From: Chlorokybus atmophyticus | Lineage: Eukaryota; Streptophyta; Chlorokybophyceae; Chlorokybales; Chlorokybaceae | Reading direction: 5' to 3' | Assembly (NCBI GenBank): GCA_009103225.1 | Contig: RHPI01001442.1 | Location: 1 to 33,929, forward strand | DNA length: 33,929 nucleotides | Shown: in pieces, positions 9,753 through 19,765 of the stretch | Layout of the letters: each line of letters starts with the position of its first letter | Numbering within the stretch: the first letter of the stretch is position 1 | Program-made: the position numbers and the translations under genes | The notes under the pieces: model-generated | What the model saw: the letters and a program-made list of their open reading frames with translations, nothing else | What the model was told of the DNA's origin: nothing | The model's database searches: none

Positions 9753-10361
9753 GACTCGAGCGACTGGAACAACTTCCGCATTTAATCCCTCTCCCCCGGC
9801 TGGCACTGTGGTTCAACAGCCTTTACTTTCAACACATTAACGCCAGCAACTGGCGACAATTTTGGCTCAGCGAGTTTTGTGTAGCTTACATAGCCTTACA
9901 GACTTCTTCGTTTTTGTACTTGGTTACATGAAGTGTGCACCTTGCGCACAGACATCAGGCTAATGATGATACCCTTACCCTGCTTCAGTTCTGCTTGGAT
10001 TGTATGGCTTTAGTTCTGCTTGCTGTGTTTCTGACTGTGCATGACGGCATAGCCACTGTTGCGACACAAAGGACAATTTTGTTCGCCGTAATGGTGTGAT
10101 TTATTGGAGGGTGTTGAATGAATCGGCAACTTCGCCGTGTGTGCTGCTGCACAAGCTTCATATGCCCTTGACCATAGCTATAAGACACATGGGTGCATAT
10201 TATAAATATAACTGATTAGCAGACATGGCAAGACCAGAGCAAAGGCATGCATGTGGTGTGACAAACCTGGGCAACTAAGAGAATCAGATGCTTAGCATTC
10301 AACGTGCACTGAAATATACAGCATACAAGTGCATAAACAGCTAATTTGCACGATAGCTGAA
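9753..10361. other. Tail-to-tail intergenic region (S6K / GT29)
   Basis: The two neighbouring genes converge here, so this holds both 3' UTRs. It is moderately AT-rich around 10195-10360 and holds no supported gene. I see no clear TGTAA-type polyadenylation signal directly after either stop. Confidence 0.5.
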
Positions 10362-11889
10362 TTAATCACCATAGATACATAGCCTTCCCTTAGCCATCAG
10401 CTTCCTATAGGTGTAGTGCTCCAATGGCATGAAGTGAGCGACAGAAACGGAGTGTCCGCGCTGAAAGTACTTCCCTCCACTCATCCCTGAGAACCCATAC
10501 ATATCGACGCGTGTGCACAGCTCCGACATGATGATGACGAGGGCTGTCTGAAACCCTCCCGAGGGCTTCATTATAGACTTGGGCTTGGCCATGTTATACA
10601 ACTCTATCTTCAGTCCCCCCAGCTCACTTCCCGGTGGACCCCGCGTGACAAAGTACTTGCCGTTGATCTGCTCGGTGTTGTACTCGGGCGTGTGGCGCGG
10701 GAGGTACGCCAGGTCCGCCTTCATGTTGGCCTTCTTGCCGAAAGCCGTGCTGTAATTGGGCTTGACGATGATTACAGATGACTTCCGGCCGACATACTTC
10801 TCGTAACCCTTTATCGGCGTGTTGTAGCGAAACACCGTGTCGTGCGCATCGATCTCCTTACCCCTCGGTGGCTGCAGATCCAGATTGGGCAAATGAGTGT
10901 ACTGTGTGGTCACGCAGGTGCATCTCACTATGCATGCCACATACCAAAGAGCCACACACACACAAATACGCAACCACAAACCAACAATTGCACCCAACCC
11001 ACAGACCTGCCCACACAGGCACACACGCAGGTGCCCAGCCACCCACCCACCCACACGAGCGCGCGCACGCACGCACATACGCATGCATAGATGCGCAAAC
11101 GTCTGCATACAGTAACGCTTGCACACCCTACACGCACATACACGCAGACACGCCCACCCCCACACCAATCTCCACCTCTCACGCCACTGTCGACAACACC
11201 CACTCAACTTCCAACCGTGCACACACGCATGCACACAAGACCAAACACCAAACACCATTCCACCCACCCAGTACCTTGATAACATTCTCGCTGTTCCCCA
11301 CCAGCGCGCACGACCCGAGCGACCCCTTCCCTCCCGGCAGCAAGTGCGTCCTCGCCCACTCGTACACGGCGACCGCATCGATACCACTCACTTCAGCAAA
11401 CCTCAGCGCGGAGGGCGAGCCGGGCCCGAAGCACGTCCTTGACGTGATCGAACACGTTTGATCGAATGAAGCTATTCTATCAATGATGGCGTCCGCACCC
11501 GCCTTTGTAACTTCGCTCTTGAAAGGGTTGGAACTCTTTTTGCCGCCTTGACTTGGATCAAAGGGACACACATTGCGCGGGAGAGAGAAGGGAGAGTCTG
11601 ATGTTGTTGTGGAGGTTGCTGTTGGTAGGGTGAGGATGTCCTCCTCCTGGGTCTTTCTCCTGGGGTTGTTGTCCTTCTCCTCCTCCTTTTCCTCCTCAAT
11701 CTTGTCGTTGTTGTCGTTGGCAGTGTCGTCGGTGGTCTGTAGGGCGACGTGGCCGCCGCCGAAGCCGGCGCCAACCACGCCGCCGCCGCCGTTCCTGCCG
11801 GCGGCGCCGTAGTCGATGCTCGCAACGGCCAAGTCACGGAGGAGACGGCCGTGGGCACCAAGCTGGTGGAAGGCCGGGGCTGCGGGTAT

Positions 11890-11958
<69 letters not shown>

Positions 11959-12092
11959 GCCAGTTGTGATTGCTAGAATGATGGTAAGTGTTGTTGATTA
12001 CCTGCAAGTGATCGCCATTGGAAGGCTGCTCCGACGCATCCGAGCACAGCCGCCGCCGCCAGCAGCCTCCAGACCAGGCCTGTCTGCGCCAT
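10362..12092 (-). CDS. GT29 sialyltransferase-like glycosyltransferase
   Basis: Type II Golgi glycosyltransferase, 401 residues from three exons: 12092-12002, 11879-11275 and 10871-10362. The start MAQTGLVWRL is followed by a short hydrophobic anchor (about residues 7-24), then a low-complexity acidic stem (EEEKEEEKDNN), then the catalytic domain. Sialylmotif L reads GSCALVGNSENVIK (Cys 221), followed across intron 2 by GKEIDAHDTVFRYN. Sialylmotif S lies in KPSGGFQTALVIIMSELC, with Cys 351 placed to pair with Cys 221, then VDMYGF. Motif VS is HFMPLE (His 378, Glu 383). All four key motifs of family GT29 are present. In animals these enzymes transfer sialic acid from CMP-sialic acid. In plants and algae GT29 members may use other CMP-activated acidic sugars such as Kdo, so the donor is unknown. 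Intron 1 is almost wholly a CT/CA repeat on the coding strand. The gene shares an 800-bp head-to-head region with the GDT1-type gene. Confidence 0.88.
11903..11954. repeat. (GA)26 microsatellite in GT29 intron 1
   Basis: Twenty-six uninterrupted GA units follow a short (GT) run. On the coding (minus) strand this is a (CT)26 tract followed by CA repeats, ending about 20 nt before the intron 1 acceptor. It acts, or at least looks, like an outsized polypyrimidine tract in a 122-bp intron. Length is probably polymorphic. Confidence 0.95.
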
Positions 12093-12893
12093 GGACTCTA
12101 CTGCTCCACTCTACCACACTCAACTCCTCATCCGTAATGGGGGCTTCCTTTGCTGCCAGCCAGATCCGCCCTGCTGTAGCCTTGACCACCTCGCTTAATC
12201 AACGCGTGAACAGGTTCCGTCCCCCACCTCCCCCTCCTCCTCCTCCTCCTCCTTCTCCTTCTCCTCCTCTGGCGCCACCGCCACTGCTGCTGCCTCACCG
12301 CCAACCACCCTTATCACGTGACCAGACACTACCCTGATTTTATCAAACATGCAGATATACTGAAGCTCTTAGCCCTTGAAGATGTCCCGTTATCGAAGAC
12401 GCGTGGACGCACTTCAGCAGTCTAGCATAAGCCGATCCAACGCTGTACGGGGCTCCCAGCCGCAAGCGGTTCGCAGCACGAAGTAAGCAACAAACCGAAC
12501 CGGGAAAGAACTTTTCTGGCCAATGACGGACTTTCTCTGGCTCACCGCAGCCGCCGTGAACAATTTGAGAGTCGATGATGGACTTTTGTTGGTGGAGAAC
12601 AGCCTTGGTTGGTTAACCGAGCTGTTTAGGCCTGGCAGTCAGTGTCAGGCCACTGACGGTCCGCCAGGCTTGGGCGTCAGGCCGCGGCGGCGAGGTTGTT
12701 GGTGTGTTGAGTGAGGTCGGGAGGGAGGGAGGCATAAGGGAGGTCTGTTCTAGCTCACAGAAAGGGCCTGGGTAAAGCATTGTGGCGTGGCCTGGTCGTC
12801 TTGTGCTCTTGCTCGGCCCGGTCAGGTTGGACGTGGCTTGGCCTGGTGGCCTAGAGCCGAGCCGGCTAGCCTGGCCTTCCCTCCGCTGGGACA
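12093..12893. promoter_or_regulatory. Shared head-to-head promoter region (GT29 / GDT1-type)
   Basis: The two start codons are 801 bp apart and point away from each other. The region holds a (TCC)n run at about 12222-12262, a CACGTG box at 12315-12320 and repeated gcctgg/tcaggcc words at 12640-12880. A 34-codon open frame at 12382-12486 has no known relative and is not called a gene. Co-regulation of the neighbours is possible but not shown. Confidence 0.4.
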
Positions 12894-15239
12894 ATGTCGG
12901 CGGTGAGGGTAGCGCCGGAGGCTGTGTGTGCGGCGCCAGCTGTGACTGCAAGCAGAGGTTGTTTGGCCCAGACCAGGCCCAGGCAGCGTAGTTCAAAGGC
13001 TCAGGCCAGGCAGCCGGCGCTCAAGCTGCTATCAGCTGGAAGACGTTCATCTTCTCGCAATGCCCCGGCCTGGCCGTCGTCGCATGTCTGCAGGGCAGTG
13101 CAGGACGAGAGCGGTCAAGCAGTGGAGACCAGCACAAAGCCAGCTGTAAGCAACTTGTGTCCGTTTGCAAGCATTCCATCACTTATTGTGTGTGTCATGA
13201 CAACGGCTTAAGCGTAAGCAGACACCAACAGACATACTGTGTGTAGTAAACATGCTTTGTTAGCTGTGAAGCACTTGGACTGCTGCATTCGTGCTTTTGC
13301 ATTGACACCCCAAGGAATGACCACGAGACATGCACGGCTAGCACACGCAGCACTGCTTGCGTACACCCAGCCAGATGACAATTGAACACATACGACCACA
13401 ATCCATCAGCATTGCACTGAACAACAGGGCAATAATTCAATGTTGGAGTTGTGTACCGCATTGGACAACAACACAAGCATCGGGATAAGAGCGGTATGTA
13501 GTGCATACCAATAGTGATCCACACGAGCATATTGCAAGGCACATGTGCAAGACTTGCATTGCATGCGGGTCTCGTGCATGGTTCTTTCCAGCCAGTCAAT
13601 GTTTTGAAACTCAACACGAGCGTGTCAGGAGCACGTTGCTTAAAGCACTGCCTAGTCGCATTGTGTAACACTGTTTGTTTGTTATGGCCGATGCAGACAT
13701 CAAACGGTGCGAAGCTGAATGGCCTTGAACAGAATGGTTTCAACCTCCCTTCTAAACCCTCAAGTTTGTCAAGTACGTTCCTTCGTCAATCCATGCTTGT
13801 GTGTTGTGACCACTGCCGCCAGCTGGTTTAACAGATAGCTTGTGTAGTGTTGATGTGCATGGCTTTTGGGCAATGCTAGCGACACAAGTAGGTATACGGA
13901 GCTGTGACTGTTGATGTTATTTTCATCACTTGGTGGTTGCAGTAGTTGTCACAGTCCACTCTATATTGTGGCTGTTTACATCATCAGTTGTTCCAGTTGG
14001 GTACTCGCACTTGCCACGCATTCACAATCTCTAAGTCTGCTCTGTTGGGTTGTGTCAGCAGCTGATGTGGAACCTACTTCGTGGCGTTCCCCGGTTGTGC
14101 TCGCGGGAGGATCTGTAGCGGCTGCTGCGGGCGCGGCTGTCCTGGTCACCTTGCTAAATCCGAACATAACAACAGATGTGCGAAGTTTTTTTGGCGATGG
14201 CTTTGCTTCGGTACGCATCTTGTCTCTCTGACCTGCATGCTTCAGCAAACCTCTGCTGCATTACAGCAAAGCGTTACTTCCAAGACATACTAAGCATTTG
14301 TCGCTGTCACTGCAGTCGTTTCTGCTCATATTCTTTTCTGAGATTGGCGACAAGACCTTCTTCATAGCGGTAAGCTTGTTGTGTGCACATTAGATGTTGT
14401 ACAAGTGCTGGCACAATCAACCGTATGCACCTTGTCATCTTTTTTAAATGGTGCTCTCACACTAGTTGCATTAGATGCTGTTGGCGTTGCGACGATCACG
14501 AGCGGCCGTGTTCGCGGGCACGTTTGGGGCGCTGGCGTTGATGTCTGTGCTGTCGGTGGGTTTCGGCCGCGCATTCCACTTTCTGGACGAGGCGCTGCCA
14601 TTCCACACGGATGTGCCCCTCGATGACCTCGCGGCCATTGCACTCCTGGTTGTGTTTGGCATCCGCACGCTGCAGACGGCCTACGAGCTCCCCGACAACG
14701 CCTCATCCGAGGGCGAAAAAGAGGAGGTGAGTAGATTATTGGTGGTCATTGCGTGCGTGTGCTTCTGTGTATGCGCACGTGCGTGTTGCATGCGCGAGTG
14801 CACCTGTGTGTACGTGCATTGTGGCATCATGGTTATATGCCGTCTCAGGCAGCGGTGGTTGTGGCGGGCGTGAACAATGAAGGCGTATTGTCACTGATCG
14901 CCACAACTTTCACGCTCGTGTTCGTTGCCGAGTGGGGTGACAAGTCCTTCCTGTCAACAATAGGTATCTAACTGCTGGTTGACATCCTGCTACCAGCTCT
15001 TGACTTGTCTGTGTGCACTCGTGATTGAAAGTGCTTTGCGTGCAGCTTTGGCAGCAGCGGAGTCTCCATTGGGTGTGGTGACAGGCGCAATTGCCGGGCA
15101 CGGACTCGCCACAGCACTTGCCGTGTTGGGCGGGTCACTAATATCAAAGTATGTGTCTGAGAAGTACCTCGCGTACATAGGGGGTTCCTTGTTCTTGGCT
15201 TTCGCTGCAGGCACGCTGGTCGAGCTGCTGTTGCGGTGA
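12894..15239 (+). CDS. GDT1/UPF0016-family cation transporter, plastid type
   Basis: Multi-pass membrane transporter, 364 residues from seven exons: 12894-13145, 13697-13772, 14059-14210, 14316-14369, 14475-14726, 14849-14963 and 15046-15239. All junctions are GT-AG and phase-consistent; exon 3 could instead start at 14062. The first exon encodes a transit-like N-terminus rich in Arg, Ser and Ala (QRSSKAQARQPALKL, SAGRRSSSR). The two signature motifs are FSEIGDKTFF (exon 4) and AEWGDKSFL (exon 6), the E-x-G-D-K-S/T pair that binds metal in this family. The last exon has the alternating Gly/Ala helices of the second half (GAIAGHGLATALAVLGG). In plants the plastid members PAM71 and CMT1 move Mn2+ (and possibly Ca2+) across thylakoid and envelope membranes for photosystem II. 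That role is inferred here from the transit-like exon. It converges tail-to-tail with the CPOX gene. Confidence 0.9.
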
Positions 15240-15902
15240 TTAGTATGACCACTGCGATGACAAATCTATTCTTTGTTACATTTGTGACTGGCCGGGTTAG
15301 TGTTGGCTTGCCAGGCTATGCCGACACACCATGTGCCTCGCAGTAATGTAGTTGGGGTTGAGGCCAGCTGTTTGTAACTATAGGTGTATCAATGCAGCAA
15401 AGCAAGGGATTTGTGGTCCAGAACGCATATTGCAGCTGTCATTTGCACTGAATGCATCCGTCCCAGGGCTTCATATGAATCTTGTTACATTTGTTGCTGC
15501 TGTGTATCAACCAATTGGAATCACACCACGCACATTTTGCAAGTGTGCACCACGAAAGTGTAGCGCGACCACTTGTCATGCTTTCAAATGTCTTGTGTCA
15601 CCTTATTAAAATATCATTGACCTCAAAAGTACTACATACGCGATCAGTGGTTAGACTGCTGTTGCCGCCTTGTCGTGTTGTGGTTGTGCAGACATGTCCA
15701 TGTGGTCGATGGTTGCAATTGCTGTCGTTGGTTGCATGACACACATGGCTGCCATCCACATTCCCTGCAGCATCTCGTACACGCATGAGCCGGAGAAGCA
15801 ACATTGGTCAGTGATTGGCCAGTACCACTGACTCGATGCGAGCCAGCTTGACCTTCTGCCGCTGCAACAACTTGGCAGGTACATTATACTTGCTACAAAA
15901 GA
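15240..15902. other. Tail-to-tail intergenic region (GDT1-type / CPOX)
   Basis: This holds the 3' ends of two convergent genes. A TGTAA, the polyadenylation signal used in many green algae, occurs at 15374-15378 about 135 bp after the GDT1-type stop. No gene is supported in either strand. Confidence 0.4.
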
Positions 15903-18838
15903 TCACAGCCAGTCCCTAGGCTGCCTCAAAATCTCCACCAGCTTTTCCTCTTCCGAGCCGGCTTCCGGCACCACATTGTACCGCCATGCTATGAGAGGGG
16001 GAGCTGCACACACACACACCAACACATAATTACTTCATCAATCAAGCACACAATATCACAGTCACCAACTCAACTTGTTGCCTCACCTGAAACCATGATG
16101 GACTCTATGCGGCCCGTGTCGAGGCCAAAGCGCACGCCTCGGTCGTACAGCAGGTTGAACTCGAGGTAACGGCCTCTGCGCAGCAACTGCCACTGGCGCT
16201 GAGCGTCGGTGTATGAAATGCGTCCTCTCCGTCGCGCGATGGGAAGATAGCTCCTCATCCAACCGTGCGCCACGTCATCGATGAATGCAAAAGCAAACTC
16301 CAACCTGCATTGAGCGTGCAACGATGCTTGTGACCCAGTGACCCAATCATGCATGTTCAGGGGCTGCTGAGGTGAGCAAACACAACAACAAGGTCCGTGT
16401 TCTCGCACGCAAGGATGTTAAGAAGTTCACCATCACCATGTGTACCGACGTGTCACAAACAGGTGCACATGTGTGCGAGCACACATGTGCACCTGATTGT
16501 TTGTGGGATGTGCAGAACATGGTGTATGCACATGTACTCATATATCCACGAGTGCATGCCTGTGTACTCATACGTCTACCAGTGCGCAGTCATGTGTACT
16601 TAAGCACCCCTACGCCTGTACGTATAAAAATACACATGCGAGTACATATGCAGGTGTGTAGCAAACAACCTTTGCGCATGTACTCCACACGAGACCGTGT
16701 GTACCTGTTTATTCGTGTGCCTGTGTACATCACCTATACATGCTCGCATGCATGTATGTATGCTCACCCTTCCTCTCCAGAAGTCTCCCGTAAACCAGCC
16801 AGATCATCAAAGAATATGCCTCCAGTGCCACGGTGCTCCCTGAAAGTATCACCCCGCAAAAGTGATGACACATCACAGTACAGTACTCATACTGAACAAC
16901 AATCGAAGTGCTGCAACCGCAAATGGTGTGCGCATACTTTCTTGCGGGCAAATAGAAGTACTCATCACAGGAGCGCTTCAACTTGGCATAAAGCCCCTGC
17001 TCGTGCACCTCGCAGAGGTCCCGCCAGAACCTATGAAACTCCCTCTGATCTTCGTCAAAGATGTCTGCAATGCACCCGTCTCATGTCTTCTCACATCATG
17101 ATCATGCACAAAACACAAACCAGCGCTGCTCGTGCTGTAACACAACCGCACACTCACAATAAGGCGTCAAGTCAGCGCCGCCTCCAAACCATGCAGCTCC
17201 GTCATCAACCTGTTATTCCACGCACACAGGTCTCATAACGCATGTCCACACGCATGTCTGCAAGTTGTTTGTTTATTCACTGCAAACATGTTCCCTCCCT
17301 AACCATGCAAGCCAATGCCGGCCTGGTACATGGACTGGATAGGTAGAAGTGGATGATGTTATGTGCGCTCTGTTTGTTGGTTTTACCTCAAAGTACCTGA
17401 CATCACTGCGGAAGGTGGGCACGAGGGGAGACACCGAGTGAAGCACGAGGCTGAGCGCCGCAGCAAAGTAACTCTGCCCTGCCGACACTACAGACTGGCC
17501 CCTTCCCGAAATAGCCTGTGTAGTACGAGGCACAATGCGTAAGCGAACACGTGTGCGCATGTATGTGTGCGTGTGGGTGCACGTGTTTAATCAAAGCTTG
17601 GAGATTGCAAAAGCCGTGCACAGTTGGTATTGGTTACACTGCCATTGAACAAGAGCTCAAAGAGCCCATGCGCAATGTGCTCACACAGCACTAGTACTGC
17701 ACTACAACTGGCCATGACATGTGCACAGTCACAGTCACATGCATCCGAGTCTATCGTGCTTCCACGGCCAACACTGGACTACTGAGCAATGCAGGTGGTT
17801 GTGCTATCATCGTGTTGTGGACATCGTTGCTGGCATCACACTGTCCTCACCTTTGCTCGCTGTTCAGAAAGGGTCCCCCGTATGACCGACACGTTCACTG
17901 CGGCCTTCTCGAGTAGTTCCCCACCCTCCAGCACGCGCGTGAGGCCGTAGCTGCCTGCGTCCTCGCCGCGTTTCCAGCTGTCGCTGCAGAAGCGAAGGCC
18001 GCTGGGGTCTTCCGCCTCGAGGGTCGAGCAAATGTCGCCCTGCAAAGAGAGTACATGGGGTAACACAGTCGACATTGCCTTGCCTGTCACACTGGCCAGA
18101 CGTAGACACGTGCGCGCAAGAGCCAAACATCAACGCACTCGTGCGTAGACATGCGCGCAGAGAGAGAGTAGCTCGTCGCATGCACACCAAACCATACACG
18201 CACACAATGGCAATCCCACGTATGCGCCTGTGCGTATGTGGGCCCAGCACCACGCAGTTGTTGACGAGTGCAATTGAGTTATAGAGCACTAAAAGTGCGG
18301 AATTGCATTCATTATTTCTTCGCTGCAACAAACTCAGGCTGCCAATGCAAGACCAGATGCAGCAATGCGAACATGCACAAGTAGGTATACTTCATAAGAG
18401 TTTTGCTTATCTCCCGTGTTGCCTAAAACAGCCAGCATCACACTCAGCACTGAGCACCTGCAACTTGTTAACCAGCGCCTCCATCCTCTCCTGCATGCCA
18501 TTCTTGCCCTTCAGCTGCTGCCGAGTCTGACTCTCCTCCAGGGCGTGCGGCGGCTGCATGCCAGCGGCAGAAGCAGCAGCGCAAACGGGACTGCTCCAGG
18601 AGCGGCGCCATGCCAGCCTGCCGGCGCTGTGCGGGCGTCTAGGTAGTGCTGGGAAGCCTCCGCTGCCACCGCAGCAACTCGGCTGTAAGCTCTGTCTCAG
18701 TGTGCGCCGGAGGCTTGGGCTCGGCTCATCCCTCGGCAGGGACACCGCCACGGACCCGGCCGCTCCCGCCGCCGCCGACAGCTGCGCCATGGCGAGACAC
18801 GCACGCACACCGCCCGGCAAATACAACTTGCTCTGCAT
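15903..18838 (-). CDS. CPOX: Coproporphyrinogen III oxidase, oxygen-dependent, divergent
   Basis: The family converts coproporphyrinogen III to protoporphyrinogen IX in heme and chlorophyll synthesis. The product is 422 residues from eight exons: 18838-18458, 18039-17851, 17515-17387, 17209-17158, 17064-16938, 16839-16768, 16304-16087 and 16003-15903. The first exon is a transit-like Ser/Ala/Arg-rich leader, suggesting plastid import. Recognised blocks: KAAVNVSV, SDVRYFE, WFGGGADLTPYYIF (residues 241-254), DEYFYLP, HRGTGGIFFDDL, QWQLLRRGRYLEFNLLYDRG and RIESIMVS, with C-terminal SEEEKLVEILRQPRDWL. The family's PT-x-H-x-N-x-RYFE stretch reads PTFRSDVRYFE, so the usual His and Asn are Arg 226 and Asp 228, while Arg 230 and the Asp of GGGADLTP are kept. 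The stretch after MVS (PPLIAWRYN) also departs from the common LPLTARWEY. It may be a distinct paralogue, such as a CPX2-like form. Start could also be the later in-frame ATG of MAQLSAAAG. Confidence 0.9.
16455..16500. repeat. Long perfect hairpin in CPOX intron
   Basis: The arms aggtgcacatgtgtg (16461-16475) and cacacatgtgcacct (16480-16494) are exact reverse complements around a 4-nt loop, cgag. One further c-g pair follows, then a single mismatch and four more pairs out to 16455/16500. It lies in the intron between the HRGTGG exon and the RRGRYLEF exon of the CPOX gene. Any RNA from either strand would fold tightly here. Confidence 0.9.
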
Positions 18839-19765
18839 TGCCTCGCAGTCGTTCTGCTTGCTTCAGCTACACCAGCAGAAAAGCTGCTCATACGCAACAA
18901 TAAACTGACCTGACCAAACCAAACTGTACTAAACTAAACTTACTATCAAGCTCACCGACACTGCTGTAGTTAGCACAGCTCCGTGCTTGAAGTGTGCAGG
19001 CAAAACAACCTTGGTATGCTAACAGGAAGCAGTGTTGTGCGCACCTGCCTGCTGTGTTGAGTACAGTAACTAGTAAGTAGTTTGTAGCCTCCCTATTGTG
19101 TTATAAGCTGGGTTGGTAAGCACAGCAGTATGGGCAGGGAGTTTCAGTAACCTGCCTCACTACCTTAGGGTGGTAAGTTGCTTTCCTACCACGTGGTATG
19201 GTGAAGGAGGAACTTTTGTGCGTTCTGCTGCATGGCGTAAGCAGGCAACTAAAAGCGGTGGCGTATTGAACCCGAGCTTTGCAACCCGGTGGAAGCTGCG
19301 GCGACCCAAGCTGCTGTGGTAAGCATGACAACTTGTAATGGCAACGCAACACGCGTGCGCTTTGAATTGTGGAACAACTGTCTGCTGTGTGTGAGCAGGC
19401 ACAACGTGCAGTTGCTTATTGCAGCATACATTTGGCCATGCGTCGATAGGCGGATATCGAGTACCTCACACAGAGAAACAGAACACACAAAGTGCTGCCA
19501 AGCGCGTTGTCAAGGGGTGCAGACACTGGATGGGTGAGTGTGACATTCTCAGGGCAGAGCGTCGAGTTGACCCCTGTACATGCATGCGTGACTCAGTTCA
19601 GTGACAATCTCCAGCCAATGCACTTCATGTCAGAGGCCTGCCAACTGCCCTATGTAACCTTACCCCTGCCAAAACCACTCACACTAAACTTGTCGCAACC
19701 AAACCGTCACAACACAACAATCTCTCACTACTGACACTAGATCTACCACCACTCCCCCCACCCCT
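18839..19765. promoter_or_regulatory. CPOX upstream region; SGNH gene 3' flank
   Basis: This lies upstream of the CPOX start and downstream of the SGNH-type stop. A 12-bp palindrome taccacgtggta with a central G-box CACGTG lies at 19187-19198, about 350 bp upstream of CPOX; G-boxes often occur in light-regulated genes. A few short frames (19113-19604, plus strand) can be spliced into a small peptide but have no recognisable family. No gene is called. Confidence 0.35.

Noticed and set aside
10778-11461. 227-codon plus-strand open frame
   Set aside because: It is antisense to GT29 exons and the CA-rich intron 2; the Thr/His-rich composition is a repeat artefact.
12382-12486. 34-codon open frame MSRYRRRVDALQQSS...
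   Set aside because: It is too short, has no recognisable family, and lies in a divergent promoter; could be an upstream ORF at most.
16372-17238. 288-codon plus-strand open frame
   Set aside because: It lies antisense across CPOX exons and introns, has no domain, and is rich in His/Thr/Cys from CA/TG repeats.
19113-19604. Possible small spliced gene on the plus strand
   Set aside because: Short pieces can be joined across a donor at 19320, but there is no convincing start and no family; chance splicing signals are likely.
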